Of a stretch of DNA of 64,000 nucleotides, positions 26,629 to 35,379 are shown in pieces. The DNA is from Stomoxys calcitrans. Taxonomy: Eukaryota; Arthropoda; Insecta; Diptera; Muscidae. Under the pieces are notes generated by a model. The model was not told the DNA's origin, searched no databases, and worked only from the letters and a program-made list of their open reading frames with translations. Both the position numbers and the translations under genes were made by a program. Each line of letters begins with the position of its first letter. The stretch's first letter is position 1. The stretch lies in assembly GCF_963082655.1 (NCBI RefSeq), contig NC_081555.1:89974272-90038271 (forward strand), read 5' to 3'.

Positions 26629-26737
26629 ACAGCAGCAGCAACAGCAGCAATCATCAGGTAATCAAGCCAACTCTGCCGGACAGACATCATTCTCAGCGGG
26701 CATGTTTGGCAATTTGAATCAATCGAGTTCGTCCTAG
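3..26737 (+). CDS. tlk: Tousled-like serine/threonine protein kinase (whole gene, 5' partial)
   Basis: Nuclear Ser/Thr kinase. The TLK family acts in chromatin assembly (Asf1 histone chaperone phosphorylation), replication and chromosome segregation. Exons read here: 3-257, 18820-21570, 21686-21864, 25646-25838, 25914-26119, 26193-26412, 26477-26737. All junctions are GT-AG and keep frame; the last six exons total 3,810 bases, giving 1,269 residues plus stop. Numbered from the methionine at 18820: Gln-rich 1-150; basic ERKRKRKIA at 265-273; KKINDYF at 367-373; conserved TLK coiled coil about 635-750; second coil about 866-917; kinase about 929-1205 with GKGGFSEV loop (937-944), beta-3 Lys959, HYDLKPGN (Asp1060), DFG Asp1081 and LPPE Glu1115; then a polyQ tail ending in four serines. 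All key catalytic residues are present, so the kinase should be active. The 5' end runs off the window, and the N-terminal extension adds at least 85 codons. Confidence 0.96.
1490..2490. repeat. decayed dispersed repeat with ~120 bp internal units
   Basis: Contains degenerate versions of the unit seen better at 30780-32030: words such as CCCATATA...CTTT, a 'gatcgg' core, then a gggcg-type stretch. The end at 2140-2220 (CTTCGAGATCTGAGG then GAAAATTGTGGTAAGG) matches the end of the other array at 31975-32020. The edges are approximate. Confidence 0.55.
2490..3530 (+). mobile_element. LINE family A fragment (reverse transcriptase remnant)
   Basis: Non-LTR retrotransposon relic. Broken frames give pieces of an RT domain: a '[12 protein letters not shown]' segment near 2570, a '[13 protein letters not shown]' segment near 2740 (the usual IEGAFNNV motif eroded) and '[18 protein letters not shown]' near 2830. 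The same family recurs at 41170-42385, 57595-57975 and 58330-59620. Many stops and frameshifts: dead copy. Confidence 0.7.
3640..4165 (-). mobile_element. SINE family 2 (tRNA-like), long copy
   Basis: On the minus strand the sequence runs from a 'gcctgttaggggg' block near 4150 to a tRNA-like block ending near 3680 that contains a B-box-like GGTTCGAATCATGG. A shorter copy with the same order of blocks lies at 36541-36785. The related terminal blocks (gcctgttaggg / gcctgtt) at both ends of the long copy are unusual for a SINE. Confidence 0.6.
4225..4400 (-). mobile_element. SINE family 1 body fragment
   Basis: Matches the body of the tRNA-derived SINE at 34955-35372 in antisense: 'aaggagcagggg', 'ccgattaaagtttatgctca', 'ataaggggcctcctttttat', 'aaacggcgtgcc'. 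The tRNA-like head is missing here. Confidence 0.65.
4910..5190 (+). repeat. dispersed repeat, copy 1 of an inverted pair
   Basis: About 250 bp that recurs in reverse orientation at 16960-17195. Shared blocks include 'ccgtacaagtggtactgagt', 'gcatcaggataaattt' and 'gagtccgtcggattt'. This copy has an extra ~40 bp after 'aaaacgcactat'. No coding content; family not recognised. Confidence 0.7.
7048..8608. mobile_element. 1.56 kb foldback element with ~200 bp terminal inverted repeats
   Basis: The left end (ccaccataagatgggggtat, then tcattccg, acacctcgaaat, accctttaaagt) reappears as the reverse complement at the right end (8450-8608). The interior has decayed copies of the 'gctatatgcaaatctaaaccg' type unit found in the elements at 53040, 56055 and 61893. 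No transposase frame, so non-autonomous. Confidence 0.7.
9830..10073 (-). mobile_element. SINE family 1 copy
   Basis: Antisense copy with body words (aaggaacaggggcaaac, tcgatgagtgctgtccgatt-like) and the antisense tRNA-like head at 10010-10073, which includes a degraded B box (ggattctaatc) and 'gcggacatgttaacctc'. Part of the intron debris. Confidence 0.75.
10284..10714 (-). mobile_element. SINE family 1, diverged and interrupted copy
   Basis: The body start (ttccatttaggaataggggat) is at 10286 and the antisense head end (ctgttaacctctgcgctacg) at 10685-10705. The spacing is longer than in other copies, so the copy seems to contain an insertion or to be two nested pieces. Confidence 0.5.
11137..11401. 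mobile_element. Tc1-like MITE with TA target duplication
   Basis: Inverted ends of about 40 bp: CAGTGACCCACATAAGTGTT... at 11137 and the reverse complement of CAGTGACTCACATAAGTATT... ending at 11401, each flanked by TA. CAGTG termini and a TA duplication are typical of the Tc1/mariner superfamily. 265 bp, no coding capacity. Confidence 0.75.
15572..16171. mobile_element. ~600 bp element with long imperfect inverted ends
   Basis: 'atgcacttcataggtcgcac' near 15585 matches in reverse complement near 16125-16160. 'ggggcaaaggcccgtgactc' at 15679 matches the reverse complement of 'ggtgggccacgggcctttcc' at 16041. No protein frame survives. Confidence 0.6.
16172..16236. repeat. 25 bp stem, 15 nt loop hairpin
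   Basis: 16172-16196 pairs with 16212-16236 with two mismatches. It directly abuts the right end of the preceding inverted-end element and may be its true outer tip or an independent hairpin. Confidence 0.7.
16380..16870 (-). pseudogene. Tc1/mariner-type transposase pseudogene
   Basis: Minus-strand frames give transposase catalytic-domain pieces: '[18 protein letters not shown]', '[18 protein letters not shown]', '[10 protein letters not shown]'. The QQD aspartate is the usual second catalytic Asp. Right after it an internal deletion removes the GATCHTARV-type segment seen in the copy at 62979-63480 and shifts the frame. Further shifts separate the upstream part ('[17 protein letters not shown]') from the rest. 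Non-functional. Confidence 0.85.
16960..17195 (-). repeat. dispersed repeat, copy 2 of an inverted pair
   Basis: Reverse-orientation partner of 4910-5190; see that entry for the shared blocks. It lies immediately beyond the transposase remnant. Confidence 0.7.
17365..17420. repeat. 18 bp tandem repeat, about 3 units
   Basis: Unit gataattaatcaataatt repeated three times with small changes (cgataattaatcaat...). It is rich in ATTA/ATTGAT homeodomain-like words and abuts the MITE at 17426. Confidence 0.75.
17426..17727. mobile_element. 302 bp MITE candidate with 19 bp inverted ends
   Basis: TTGCTATCACACGATATGT at 17426-17444 is exactly repeated in reverse complement at 17709-17727. No open frame in between and no clear target-site duplication, so the family is unassigned. 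Confidence 0.65.
17850..18100 (-). mobile_element. SINE family 1 copy
   Basis: Antisense copy: 'ctgaggaacaggggcaaac', 'aaggggcctcatttttatag', 'ccagcattaggaggggaaaa', then the head end 'gcgttcagcgtcataggcgg'. It is followed directly by another dispersed repeat. Confidence 0.75.
18125..18450 (+). repeat. dispersed repeat, also at 34285-34640
   Basis: Shares long blocks with 34285-34640: 'gagcatcataggc', 'gccgcccg', 'ctctccgctc', 'ataccgctgatt', 'gaacaccacacagatcgga'. GC-richer than the flanks. I could not assign it to a LINE or SINE family. Confidence 0.7.
18820..21570 (+). CDS. tlk: tlk exon: N-terminal and coiled-coil region
   Basis: Starts right after TTATTTCAG with ATG as its first codon and ends at the donor CAG|GTAAGA at 21570/21571, giving 917 codons. 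Long Q, G/S and A runs surround the basic motif at residues 265-273. The compact charged segment about 635-750 (starting near [18 protein letters not shown]) is the conserved TLK oligomerisation coil. Reading on past 21570 would add 18 residues and stop at 21627, so the donor is needed for a kinase product; an unspliced transcript would make a kinase-less protein. Confidence 0.95.
21686..21864 (+). CDS. tlk: tlk exon: kinase glycine loop and beta-3 lysine
   Basis: Acceptor TTTTTAG ends at 21685; donor A|GTAAGC follows 21864, leaving two bases of a lysine codon. Contains [10 protein letters not shown] and [11 protein letters not shown]. Confidence 0.95.
22330..25300 (+). repeat. ~3 kb T-rich TTTA/TTTTA simple-sequence tract
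   Basis: Nearly all T and A on the plus strand with a strong T bias, built from drifting TTTA, TTTTA and TTTTTA words. Local arrays include a 24 bp unit at 22880-23060, a ~27 bp unit at 23890-23990, 'ctttcatttatttattt' at 24000-24050 and 'ttttttcatttatttactta' at 24790-24865. Lies in a tlk intron with T on the sense strand, so the transcript would be U-rich. Confidence 0.9.
22880..23060 (+). repeat. 24 bp minisatellite, 7 units
   Basis: The word 'agtactt' (once 'agtattt') recurs at 22899, 22923, 22947, 22971, 22995, 23019 and 23043, exactly 24 bp apart. The unit is agtacttattttttat plus ttatattt. Confidence 0.95.
25646..25838 (+). CDS. tlk: tlk exon: alpha-C to hinge region
   Basis: Its first base completes the split lysine codon. 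Encodes [20 protein letters not shown] and [19 protein letters not shown], close to the TLK family sequence. Donor CAG|GTATGT at 25838/25839, phase 0. Confidence 0.95.
25914..26119 (+). CDS. tlk: tlk exon: catalytic loop and DFG
   Basis: Acceptor AAATGTAG ends at 25913. Encodes [13 protein letters not shown] (catalytic Asp) and [13 protein letters not shown], then LTSQGAGTY with a tryptophan codon split by the GTAAGA donor at 26120. Confidence 0.95.
26193..26412 (+). CDS. tlk: tlk exon: activation-segment end and alpha-F
   Basis: Completes the split Trp codon, then [17 protein letters not shown] and [17 protein letters not shown]. Donor AAG|GTAATG at 26412/26413, phase 0. Confidence 0.95.
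26477..26737 (+). CDS. tlk: tlk terminal coding exon
   Basis: Acceptor ATGATTTTAG ends at 26476. Encodes [17 protein letters not shown] (end of the kinase domain), a linker, a polyQ run of mixed CAG/CAA codons and a short Ser/Asn/Gly-rich tail ending NQSSSS. Stop TAG at 26735-26737. Confidence 0.95.
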
Positions 26738-29700
26738 CTGCACACTAAACGTAATTCCAATTCATAATTGTTAAAGTTAATACAAAGTAATAGTAGCAAC
26801 ATCAATCATAATCAACACAACAACAACAACAACAATAATAACACCAACAATCATCATCCACAACAGCAACAACATCACCACCCTACCCAACAACAGCTGC
26901 AGCAGCCGCAACAACTTCATGCCAACAAACATAATGCCAGACAACAGCAACAGCATACAAATCCAAATCTAAATTCAGCCCATACTACTAGAACAGCTCA
27001 TCATCAAATTGCAAACAACAACAACAACAACCTACATCACCATCATCACCACCACCATCATCACCATCATACAAGAAGAACCAACATTGCAAACATTGCA
27101 GTAACAACAAATTCAATAGCAGCAGCACCAACAGCATCATCATCCCTTGCCAACATTACCACCATTGGCGGTGGTCTTGGCAGTCGAAGTTTCCGTAGCA
27201 ATCATCAAACAACAGCACCAATGCAACAACAATGCCGTCAAAACAAACAACAACAGCAGCAACATAAAATGCTCACCTTTTCTTAGGGAGGGGGAGAAGA
27301 AGAGAACAAATGAATAACAGCGCAAGTTACTCCTCCTCCTCTTATATTCCATACACACATGAACAGAAGCATTAATTAAACCCAAACTTTTTAAGAAAAT
27401 GAAGAAACAACAACAAATAACAAAACACACGAAAAGAACATTTTTAAACAATTTTACACTGCCGTTTGCCAGAAAAAAAACAACTATTTCTTATTTGGTT
27501 TTCGTTCTCTCGTTGTTTCCTTGAGTAAAATATCGAACTTATCATTTGGGAAAGAAAGCCTCTGCACAATGTTCGATACCTAGCCACTTTGTGCTTGTTG
27601 TCTGTGTCTCTTTTTGTAGTATAAATGGCAAAAAATACTTTGTGGTGGATGGCTGCGAAATGCTATCTTTCTTCTGCTTTAAGAGGTTTAAAGAAGAGCT
27701 TAGCTTAACATATGGAACGGTTTAAGGAGACAATTTGCAAGCCACAAATTATTCATTCTTGATTTCCTTTCACTTTCTTCTTTTTTTTGTAATTTTATGA
27801 AATTTCGTATACTTACTGCCAGTTGGTGGGTTGGTCCTTATTGAAATATTTCTATTCCCAAAGATCCTTACGTTTTTCAACCTTGTTGTTGGACATCTTA
27901 TTCTTGGGCTTGTTTCCATGAAGTTAAAACAATTTGTGATCTTTTGTTACAGAAAATACTTAAGAAATTAGATTTTTAAGATTTTCCAGAAGCAACCAAG
28001 AAAGGACACCTTCGGCTTTTTATGCGCCATTTTAATTTCGGCAAATTCTTGCGATCATTTAGTGTTTTAAAAACGTTCCTTTTTATATAATTGTCTTCGA
28101 GGTTTTAAAATGTGAAGCACTGATAAATTTATTTTTGTCTTAATTTTTTTTTTGGTAATGGTAAGACAAAAACCTTAATTTAACGTTATGCCAAGTTTTC
28201 TTTGACGGCGCTGCAAGCGATACCAAACCCTATGAATTATTGGGTTGTTGGCCATCTGAAACCAGACACGCTTTGATATTTAAATATTGCATGGCACCAC
28301 AGTTTCTTTTTCAAAAATCGAATTACTCGACCTCACTTTGTTTAACCAAGCTCGCTACTCCAACATGGCCATCTACTGCGTTTAGCTTATTAACGTATTG
28401 GAACTTAGTTGGATAATATGCATATTCGATCATGGCCTAATACTGGAATTGAATACTGAAATGTTTGTCTTTGTGATTGAGATTCCATTGCCATAGTATG
28501 GCAAAAAAAATGTCTTTGGCGAAAAGTCTTATCCAAAGTTCGCCTTTTAAGAACATTTCATTTATTAATGTATAACAATGGCCCAAAAAACTGCCCTTTA
28601 AGAGAAATGGTCTTAATTTAGAATGACACAACGCTTTTTCTCATGCATAAGCCCAACCACCACATTGCATTTCTGTCAGCTGCCAGAAAATAAAAAAGGA
28701 TAACTTCATAACATTTAAAGGGAAACATAAATTCATTTCTCAGTTTTTGTAGGAATGGTGAACAATTTTAAGCAAAACAAACAAACAAAAAAACCCAAAA
28801 CAAACAAACTGCTAAAGAATTTAAATGTAAGTTAGAATCGAAGCAAAAATAACAACAATTTTTTAGCCTAAAAGGATAATGTGAAAGTTTTGATGAAACA
28901 AACTAAAAAAAGAAACCCCAGGAGAAGATTAAGTTAAAAACACAAAGCAAAACAAAAAACGTTTGTGAATTTCCAAGTAAATGTTAGAGTATCGTTGGTC
29001 ACCAGCAGCAACAAACAGCGGCTGCCGAAAGACGAAGAAGAAAAAAGGAAGAAAATTAAAAAAAAAATATATTAAAAAAACACTTTGTTGTTATGTGAAA
29101 AAGAAAATACAGAAAAAAATAAACAAACAACATATTCTTTGAGAAAACAAAAAATATAAGAAATGTGAAAGAGAAAAAGAAACAGAAATTATGTTAAAAT
29201 ATTAAATAATAAAATATTAAGCCTAACTTTTAAATAATTAATTAATTAATTATAAAAAAAAACACAAAAACACATATAATATATATACAATATAATTACC
29301 ATATAATTATTATAATAATTAGTTATAATAAGTAAAACAAAAAAGAAATCCGTTAAAAAGAAAACACAGAAAATAATCAGCTTAAAAAACAAAAATCATT
29401 ACCAGACTCTAAAACAAAAAACAAATGGAAAACAAAACTTCCTCTACGCCTACCCCCTCCCTGACCGAACTTTTAACTTGATACATTTTACCAAATTAAA
29501 CATAAAATAAACAATGCCTAAACTAAACAACTCAAAGTTCTACACAGAATCAAAAATACATCAACTAGTAAACCATTTTTAAACGTAGCCTATAAAGTTC
29601 CTCCCTCCCCTTTAGGCTTCTCCCTGGCAGTAGATTTTTATTTTGCCTGACTTCTGGTATAGGAGATCAGTTTTTGCTCTTTTTTTTGTTGTTTTAACAG

Positions 29701-30085
29701 ACAGTGATAGATGCAACGCAGAATTTTTTATGTTTATTTTTTCAATTGAACTTTGTGTTCAATTTTATGAAATTTTTTTTAATTATTATTAATAATTAAT
29801 TATTGATTTTTTTTTTCAAATACATATATATTTTTTGATTAATGTACACTTTATTATTTTAGGGTTATGAGCGAATAGAAAGTTTTAATTGTAATTTAGT
29901 TTTTTTTTTATTTTTCATTTCAAGAAAACAAAAAAATACCAGCATCCAATACATACATAGAATGAATATATAAGCCCTACAAATTACTCTATACCTAAGT
30001 GATTATTAAAAATTAAACAAAAAAAAAAAAACAACTATGCATAACAACAATTACAATTAATAATTTTGTAAATAAAATCAGTTGT
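26738..30085 (+). other. tlk: probable tlk 3' UTR
   Basis: 26800-27290 is rich in CAA/CAC/CAT and stays open in the tlk frame beyond two stops (see findings). 27300-30080 is A-rich on the sense strand, with ARE-like and AATAAA/ATTAAA words. The last good candidate poly(A) signal before repeats begin is AATAAA at 30071-30076. No other gene is supported here. The true end cannot be fixed from sequence alone, and several earlier sites are possible. Confidence 0.6.
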
Positions 30086-30780
30086 AAGTTATTTGGTAAA
30101 ATATTCATAAAAAAACAAAAAAAAAAACTATCTTGGCATTAATTTTATTACTATTTGTTGTCTTAGGGCCTTTGTTGGCTTGGTATTAGAAAGTCAAACA
30201 GTTTGTTTGACGGACGCCTTCTTCTCGATTTTCTTTGTTCGATTTTGATAAAGTTTCATGTATTTGCATTTTTTGATTTTTTTAACCTTAAAAAATTTTT
30301 TTCAAATATTTAATTTTTTTTTTAATAAAATATTTTGAAAAAATTTTTTTTAAAAAATTATTTGAGTTGCTTTTTCTCCGGCCTATAATAGGCAAACATA
30401 ATTAATAGCATATGTTAAATTTTTTTAATATTTAAAAAAAAAAAATATTAAAAAATCATATAAAAAGTTTATTTTAAAAAAATTTTAATAAAACTATTTT
30501 TAAAATTAATTAATGTCCTATTTGTCCATTCGATGTTAACTTTCGTGTAACTTAAAAATTTTCTTGAATAACAATTCCAGCAAAAAAGGAAGCATTTCGC
30601 TATACATATAGATTCGTCAACGATAAAAGAGCTAACAACCCATTGAAAAGAGCTAACAACTCATTGTGTACATAGACAAATCTGGATAAGAGTAATTAAC
30701 CCTTATGTTTATGTACTAGCTGCAAACGGCACGCTCTGCTGTGCCTTCATTAGCACCAAGCGAAACAAGTTTCTTACTTA
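30086..30780. other. AT-rich sequence without recognised features
   Basis: Long T and A runs at 30260-30510 and no coding frame. A short direct repeat, 'agagctaacaac', occurs at about 30629 and 30648. Nothing else is supported. Confidence 0.6.
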
Positions 30781-32030
30781 CTACCATATATATCTCCCCA
30801 GTGCAATTTGTTTATCTACCAAATTCTTTTTATTGAACCCCATATAGCCATAATTGACAAATATTTAAATTTTTGGAGGTGTTTTGAGGGGTAGGGGCAA
30901 CCTCCTATCACTGGAACCTCATTTTAAATATCATATTCGTAATCTACTTCCAAAAACTTTTTACTTGAGTCATATATTGTCATGATGGTCTAATATGCCC
31001 ACTTGAGACGGTTTTGTTTTTGGGCGGCCCCTTTGGAATTTACACCCAAATTTTAATATTCGATATTCATATTTGTACTCTACTCTCGAATACCTTTCAT
31101 TGGAGTCCCATATGGCCCCGATCGGTCCACTTTTTGAATTTGGGCGGTTTTGAGCTTGGGAAGGCTCCCTAGATACTTGGCATCCAATTTTTTTATATCC
31201 TATTCGTACTGTACTCTCGAATACCTTTCAGTGGGGTCCTATTTTGTGCAGATCGGTCCACTTTTTATTTTGCGAGGTACTCTTGGGTCGACCTTTAATT
31301 ACTTGGATCAAATTTTTGATACTATATTAATATTATACTCCCGAAAACTTTTCATTGGAGTCCCATATGGTTCCGATCGGTCCACTTTGATTTTTGGTGG
31401 TATTTTTGGGTTGGCTTTGAGCTTTGGACGGCTCGCTAGGTACTTGGACCCAATTTAAATATCATATTCATACTTTACTTCCAAATAAATTTAATTTGAG
31501 TCCCATATTATCCCGATCGGTCAACTTTTGATTTTGGGCGCTACTTTTTGGGGCGGTTTTGGGCCTGGGGCGGCGTCCAAAGTACTTCGACCTAATTTGT
31601 AATACCATTTTCGTATTAAACTAATTTGAGTCCCCATATTGTTCCAATCGGTAAATATGTTCTGTTGGGGGGTTTTGGGGGTGGGGAGGCCCCTCAGACA
31701 CCAAGGAATAAATTTTTATGTCAGATTTGTACTCTTCTTTTGAGACCTTTCATTTGATACCCATATTTCCCAAAGCGGTGAAAGTGTCTTGTTGGGGGGT
31801 TTTTTGGGGGTAAGGCAACACCTATGATGACATTTCTTTGCAAGTTCGTACTCTCCTCTTAAATACCATTCATTTGATACCCATATTGTCTCAATCGATA
31901 AATATGTCCGTTTGGTTTTAGTCGTATTTTTGGGATACCATTAGGTGGCATACAAAATTTCGATTAAATCGGTGCACCCATCTCCGAGATCCGGCGTCTT
32001 TGAAAATTGTGGTAAGGGGGAGGGTCCGTC
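30780..32030 (+). repeat. dispersed repeat with ~120-140 bp internal tandem units
   Basis: About seven units marked by 'atcggtccac'-like words at 31131, 31252, 31376, 31516 and 31647 and weaker ones near 31776 and 31893. Each unit has a 'cgaatacctttcattggagt' segment and a 'ttgggcggttttgggct' segment. The end (31975-32020: ctccgagatccggcg, gaaaattgtggtaagg) is shared with 1490-2490 and, inverted, with 50540-50600. Its drifting units suggest an old amplification. Confidence 0.75.
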
Positions 32031-32630
32031 CCCCCATAATTCATTGTCTCGACCATTTATATATATTTGCGTGGCATTTTTTTGATTTAATATTAAAAAG
32101 AAAATATTTAGTGAAATATTTGAAACAAATATTTGATAAAAAATTTTAAAGAAACCTTTTTTTAAAAATATTTTTCAAAAATGTTTTAAGAAAATATTTT
32201 TCAAAAAAGGTTTTAAAGAAAATCTTTTTAAACAAAATTTTTAAAAATATTTTTTTAAAAAAATAAAAATAGGTTTTAAAAAAATTTAAAAAAATTTAAA
32301 AATATTTTTTTAAAAAATTTAAAAATAGTTTTAAAAAAATTTTAAAATACATATTTTAAAAAAATTTTTTAAAATATTTTTTAAAAAAATTATAAAGATA
32401 TTTGACAATTTTTTTTTTAATATTTGAAAAGAGCATATTAAGAAATATTTGAAAGTCGCCTCAACCATAATTTTTACATAAAGTTTCGTTTTTCACTTTC
32501 CCGTATTTATCTGTCAACTTAGAACTTTTCTAAAAAGATCAGTGTGGGCAAATACACACACTATTGCACGTTTTTGTGTACGTACACAAGGACATCTATA
32601 ATGGTATAGTCTTCCAGTAATGGTATAGTC
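32030..32630. repeat. A/T homopolymer-rich stretch
   Basis: 32080-32440 is alternating runs of A and T ([14 protein letters not shown]), self-complementary at many registers. Nothing coding. 32460-32630 has no recognised feature. Confidence 0.6.
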
Positions 32631-32634
32631 TTTC

Positions 32635-32910
32635 AATTCCCACCAGTGATCTGCAGCGGTTGTTGTTGTAGCGGTGTGTTGCACACTGAAGCGGCAGCCC
32701 TTGCCATCGGGTCAATCCGGTGCGTATAATTGGCTGCTATGGGATTGCAGCGGTGTATCGCATTTGTGGTATTAATGCAACCATTCAAAACGACTTGTTT
32801 TAAAAACAAATTATCCCTCTTTACTCCGGTTGAGAAAGGCCTACTTGAATTTCGACAATTGTTAAAATGGTATTTTGGTTGTCGGAGGCGAAAATATTTT
32901 AACATTTATT
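32635..32910 (-). repeat. possible LINE-derived fragment
   Basis: Starts with 'ggttgttgttgtagcggtgt', like the end of LINE family C at 45149 (ttgttgttgtagcag), followed by a GC-richer segment unlike the flanks. This looks like a 3' end fragment of a related element in antisense; weak call. Confidence 0.35.
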
Positions 32911-32984
32911 GTATAACGTAAGTCCAATTCGACTATTAAATTTGGCCAAAATGATCGATATATAAGATATTTGCTCTCTAAACG

Positions 32985-33135
32985 TCTCTCCAAAGAGGTG
33001 TCGCACTGCGGTACGCCGTTCGGACTCGGCTATAAAAAGGAGGCCCCTTATCATTGAATCGGACCGCTCTCATTGATATGTGAGAAGATTGCCCCTGCTC
33101 CTTAGTGGAATGTTAATGGGCAAAATTTGCAATTT
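32985..33135 (+). mobile_element. SINE family 1 body fragment
   Basis: Sense orientation: 'ctctccaaagaggtgtcgca', 'cgttcggactcggctataaa', 'aaggaggccccttatcattg', 'ctccttagtggaatgttaat'. The tRNA head is lost. Confidence 0.75.
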
Positions 33136-33210
33136 GCTCTCTAAAGTACATAACGCCTGTTTGTTGAAATAGTATGGAGCCTTCTATTATGTTATTTACT
33201 TCAATTTATT

Positions 33211-33407
33211 TCTGTTACCAAACTGTCGAAGGCAATACCACGTTACACGAAATGTTAAATTAGCCTTCTATTATTCATCGTTTCAAATGCACTACCGCAA
33301 TTATACACGAATCATAATTGCGGTAGTGCATTTGAAACGATGAGTAATAGAAGGCTAATTTAACATTTCGTGTAACGTGGTATTGCCTTCGACAGTTTGG
33401 TAACAGA
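33211..33407. repeat. 197 bp near-perfect hairpin (94 bp arms, 9 nt loop)
   Basis: 33211-33304 is the reverse complement of 33314-33407 with a single mismatch; the loop is 33305-33313. The arms have normal complexity (for example 'accacgttacacgaaatg'), so this is not a simple-sequence artefact. No TIR-type target duplication is visible. Confidence 0.95.
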
Positions 33408-33469
33408 TGCGATGTTCATCCATAACACCGCCATGGACAAAGACGATATTTTGGTTTCTTAAAATTTGG

Positions 33470-33640
33470 TACAGGCATGTTTTTCGGCCTATTGACATTG
33501 AAAAAATTCGGTTCAGATTTCGATATCTCCCATTTATATGTTCGTCCAATTTGCAGTAATAATGCAATAAAATGGTAATTTGTTAACCGATTCTCTGGTA
33601 ATTTGTTAACCGATTCTCTAGAAATTTGGTAGGAGGGATT
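33470..33640. repeat. fragment of the element type at 51790-52535
   Basis: Shares 'cggttcagatttcgatat', 'cccatttatatgttcgtcc' and 'aatttgttaaccgattctc' with 51790-52535. The last word is repeated directly at 33573 and 33600, a 27 bp tandem duplication. Confidence 0.6.
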
Positions 33641-34284
33641 TTTTCTTATTCTAAACAAGGGGATTTTCCCTTATTCTAAACAAACTTTGAAAAAGGGAAA
33701 TATCTCGCAGGAAAAAAATTGGTATTCTGAATCAAAATAAAAGGGAGAATAAGACAATAAAACTTGGGAAAAATTTCCCCAAAAGTAGGAATAAATCCAA
33801 AAGTAGCTTTTCAGCAGCCCCATGTCCAGCAGCCACCGAACAAAAAAAGAGCCGCCACCCGGAAATTTTGATTAGATCTTCAAGTTCTAGCTCCATAAAA
33901 GTAGGCCTTTTGATAAAGCAGCGTATCAGGCAGACCACCACAGCACTCATTACGACAAAGTAGAAGCAAATCTCTGTACTACTCACTAAAGCAGTTCTGG
34001 CCAAGAATGATGCGGTAGATTCAGGCACCTAAACTCCTTTTGTCAAGGCAAAACGCCAACTTGCAGGATGTGTGCCCCCATGCAGCCAGGGATACGACTC
34101 AATTCATTTATCTTCCACCAGACCACTCTGGAACATCAAATTTTAGCCAACGATTGTTGGATCAAGATGGAAAGTTGTTATCACAACACAGAAATAACGT
34201 GACAAGTTGTACAAAAATTAAAACAAACATTACAAAAGCAATATGTTTGTAAACTTTTTAAACAATCTTATGTTGTTGTTGTTG
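33641..34284. other. unclassified segment
   Basis: Higher GC than the flanks at 33800-34200. Short plus-strand frames (for example 34040-34252, starting MSRQNANLQDVCPHAARD) have coding-like composition, but no splice structure or family was recognised. Could be an old gene or element relic. Confidence 0.35.
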
Positions 34285-34640
34285 TATCCAGGTGAGCAAG
34301 CTCGTTCTGGTTCAAAAAACCGATCGCCGTGGGAACAGGAAGGTCATTGGTTATATAAAGGCGCCACTAATTCGCCCTTTCATATCGAGCATCATAGGCG
34401 CTCAGTATTTGTGCAAGAGCCGTTGCCGCCCGACCTCTCACTGGGTCTCTCCGCTCGATACCGCTGATTATCCGCGACTACCATTGCAGCTACTCCGTAT
34501 GAAGCATTCCACTATCTGCAAACTGTGGACGCGCCCGGTAGCTCGCAGCTAAGCTTCTCATCACAGCAATGAACACCACACAGATCGGATCTCAATGTTC
34601 CGGCCTGTATGGTACTCACAGCTATCCCGTGTCGGTAATA
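34285..34640 (+). repeat. dispersed repeat, also at 18125-18450
   Basis: Preceded by TTGTTGTTGTTGTA at 34272. Shares many 12-20 bp blocks with 18125-18450, in the same orientation. The two copies are 16 kb apart and clearly diverged. Confidence 0.7.
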
Positions 34641-34954
34641 ACCTTTATTTTTTGCTTATTATTTATCCATTTTATGTTCTTTTTTCCAAAAAATAATAGT
34701 CAAATGTTTAGTCAACATAAACAGCTGAAGCTAAACAGCTGTTTTCGAAAATTCGAAATTCCGTCTACCAAATTTTTCTTCACCCCATTCAATTACAAGA
34801 GGAAGTTTTTATTCGAGAGAGAAATTAATTCCCTGGGAGTTTATTCCAGGGAGTATAGGCTGGTATTATTGGCTGATCTCTCGATTATGGTCCTGGGCTC
34901 ATTAACTCACATTTTTGATCCGATCGGTCCATATTTTGGTTCGCCTATAGACCG

Positions 34955-35372
34955 AGGAGGCCACCACAGCGCAGAGATAGACATGTCCGCCTTTGTCGCT
35001 TAACGCCTAGGTTCGAATCCTGGCAAGAACATACACAAATTTCCAGAGGTGGTTTTGCCCTTCTAATGCTGGCGACATTTGCGAGGTACTATGACATCCA
35101 TAGGATGCCTGGGTTCGAATTCTGGCGAGAAAATTAGAAAACATTTACTAGCAGTGGTTTTGTTTGCCATTTTTTGATGTACTATGCCATGCATAGGATG
35201 CTATATTAAACTTCTACCCAAAGAAAGGTCAAACTGCGTCACACCGTTCGGACTCCGCTATAAAAAGAACGTCTCTTATCATTGAGCTTAAACTTGAATC
35301 GGACAGCACTCATTGATATGTGATAAAATTACCCCTATTCCTTTATGAAATTTTCATGAGCAAACTTGCATT
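34955..35372 (+). mobile_element. SINE family 1, near full-length, with duplicated B box
   Basis: tRNA-derived head with an A-box-like 'agcgcagagatagacatg' at 34968 and B box GGTTCGAATCC at 35010-35020. A second B-box region, GGTTCGAATTC, follows at 35112-35122. The body runs to 'ttcatgagcaaacttgca' at 35370. RNA polymerase III A and B boxes plus a non-tRNA body are the hallmark of a SINE. Other copies: 4225, 9830, 10284, 17850, 32985, 52575, 54735. Confidence 0.85.
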
Positions 35373-35379
35373 TGCATAG

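Noticed and set aside
33732..34028. 98-codon minus-strand frame with hydrophobic stretches
   Set aside because: No start context, splice sites or family match; the flanks are repeat debris.
34957..35030. Possible tRNA gene on the plus strand
   Set aside because: A and B boxes are good but the block continues into a body shared with seven other copies; no CCA-adjacent stem, so SINE.
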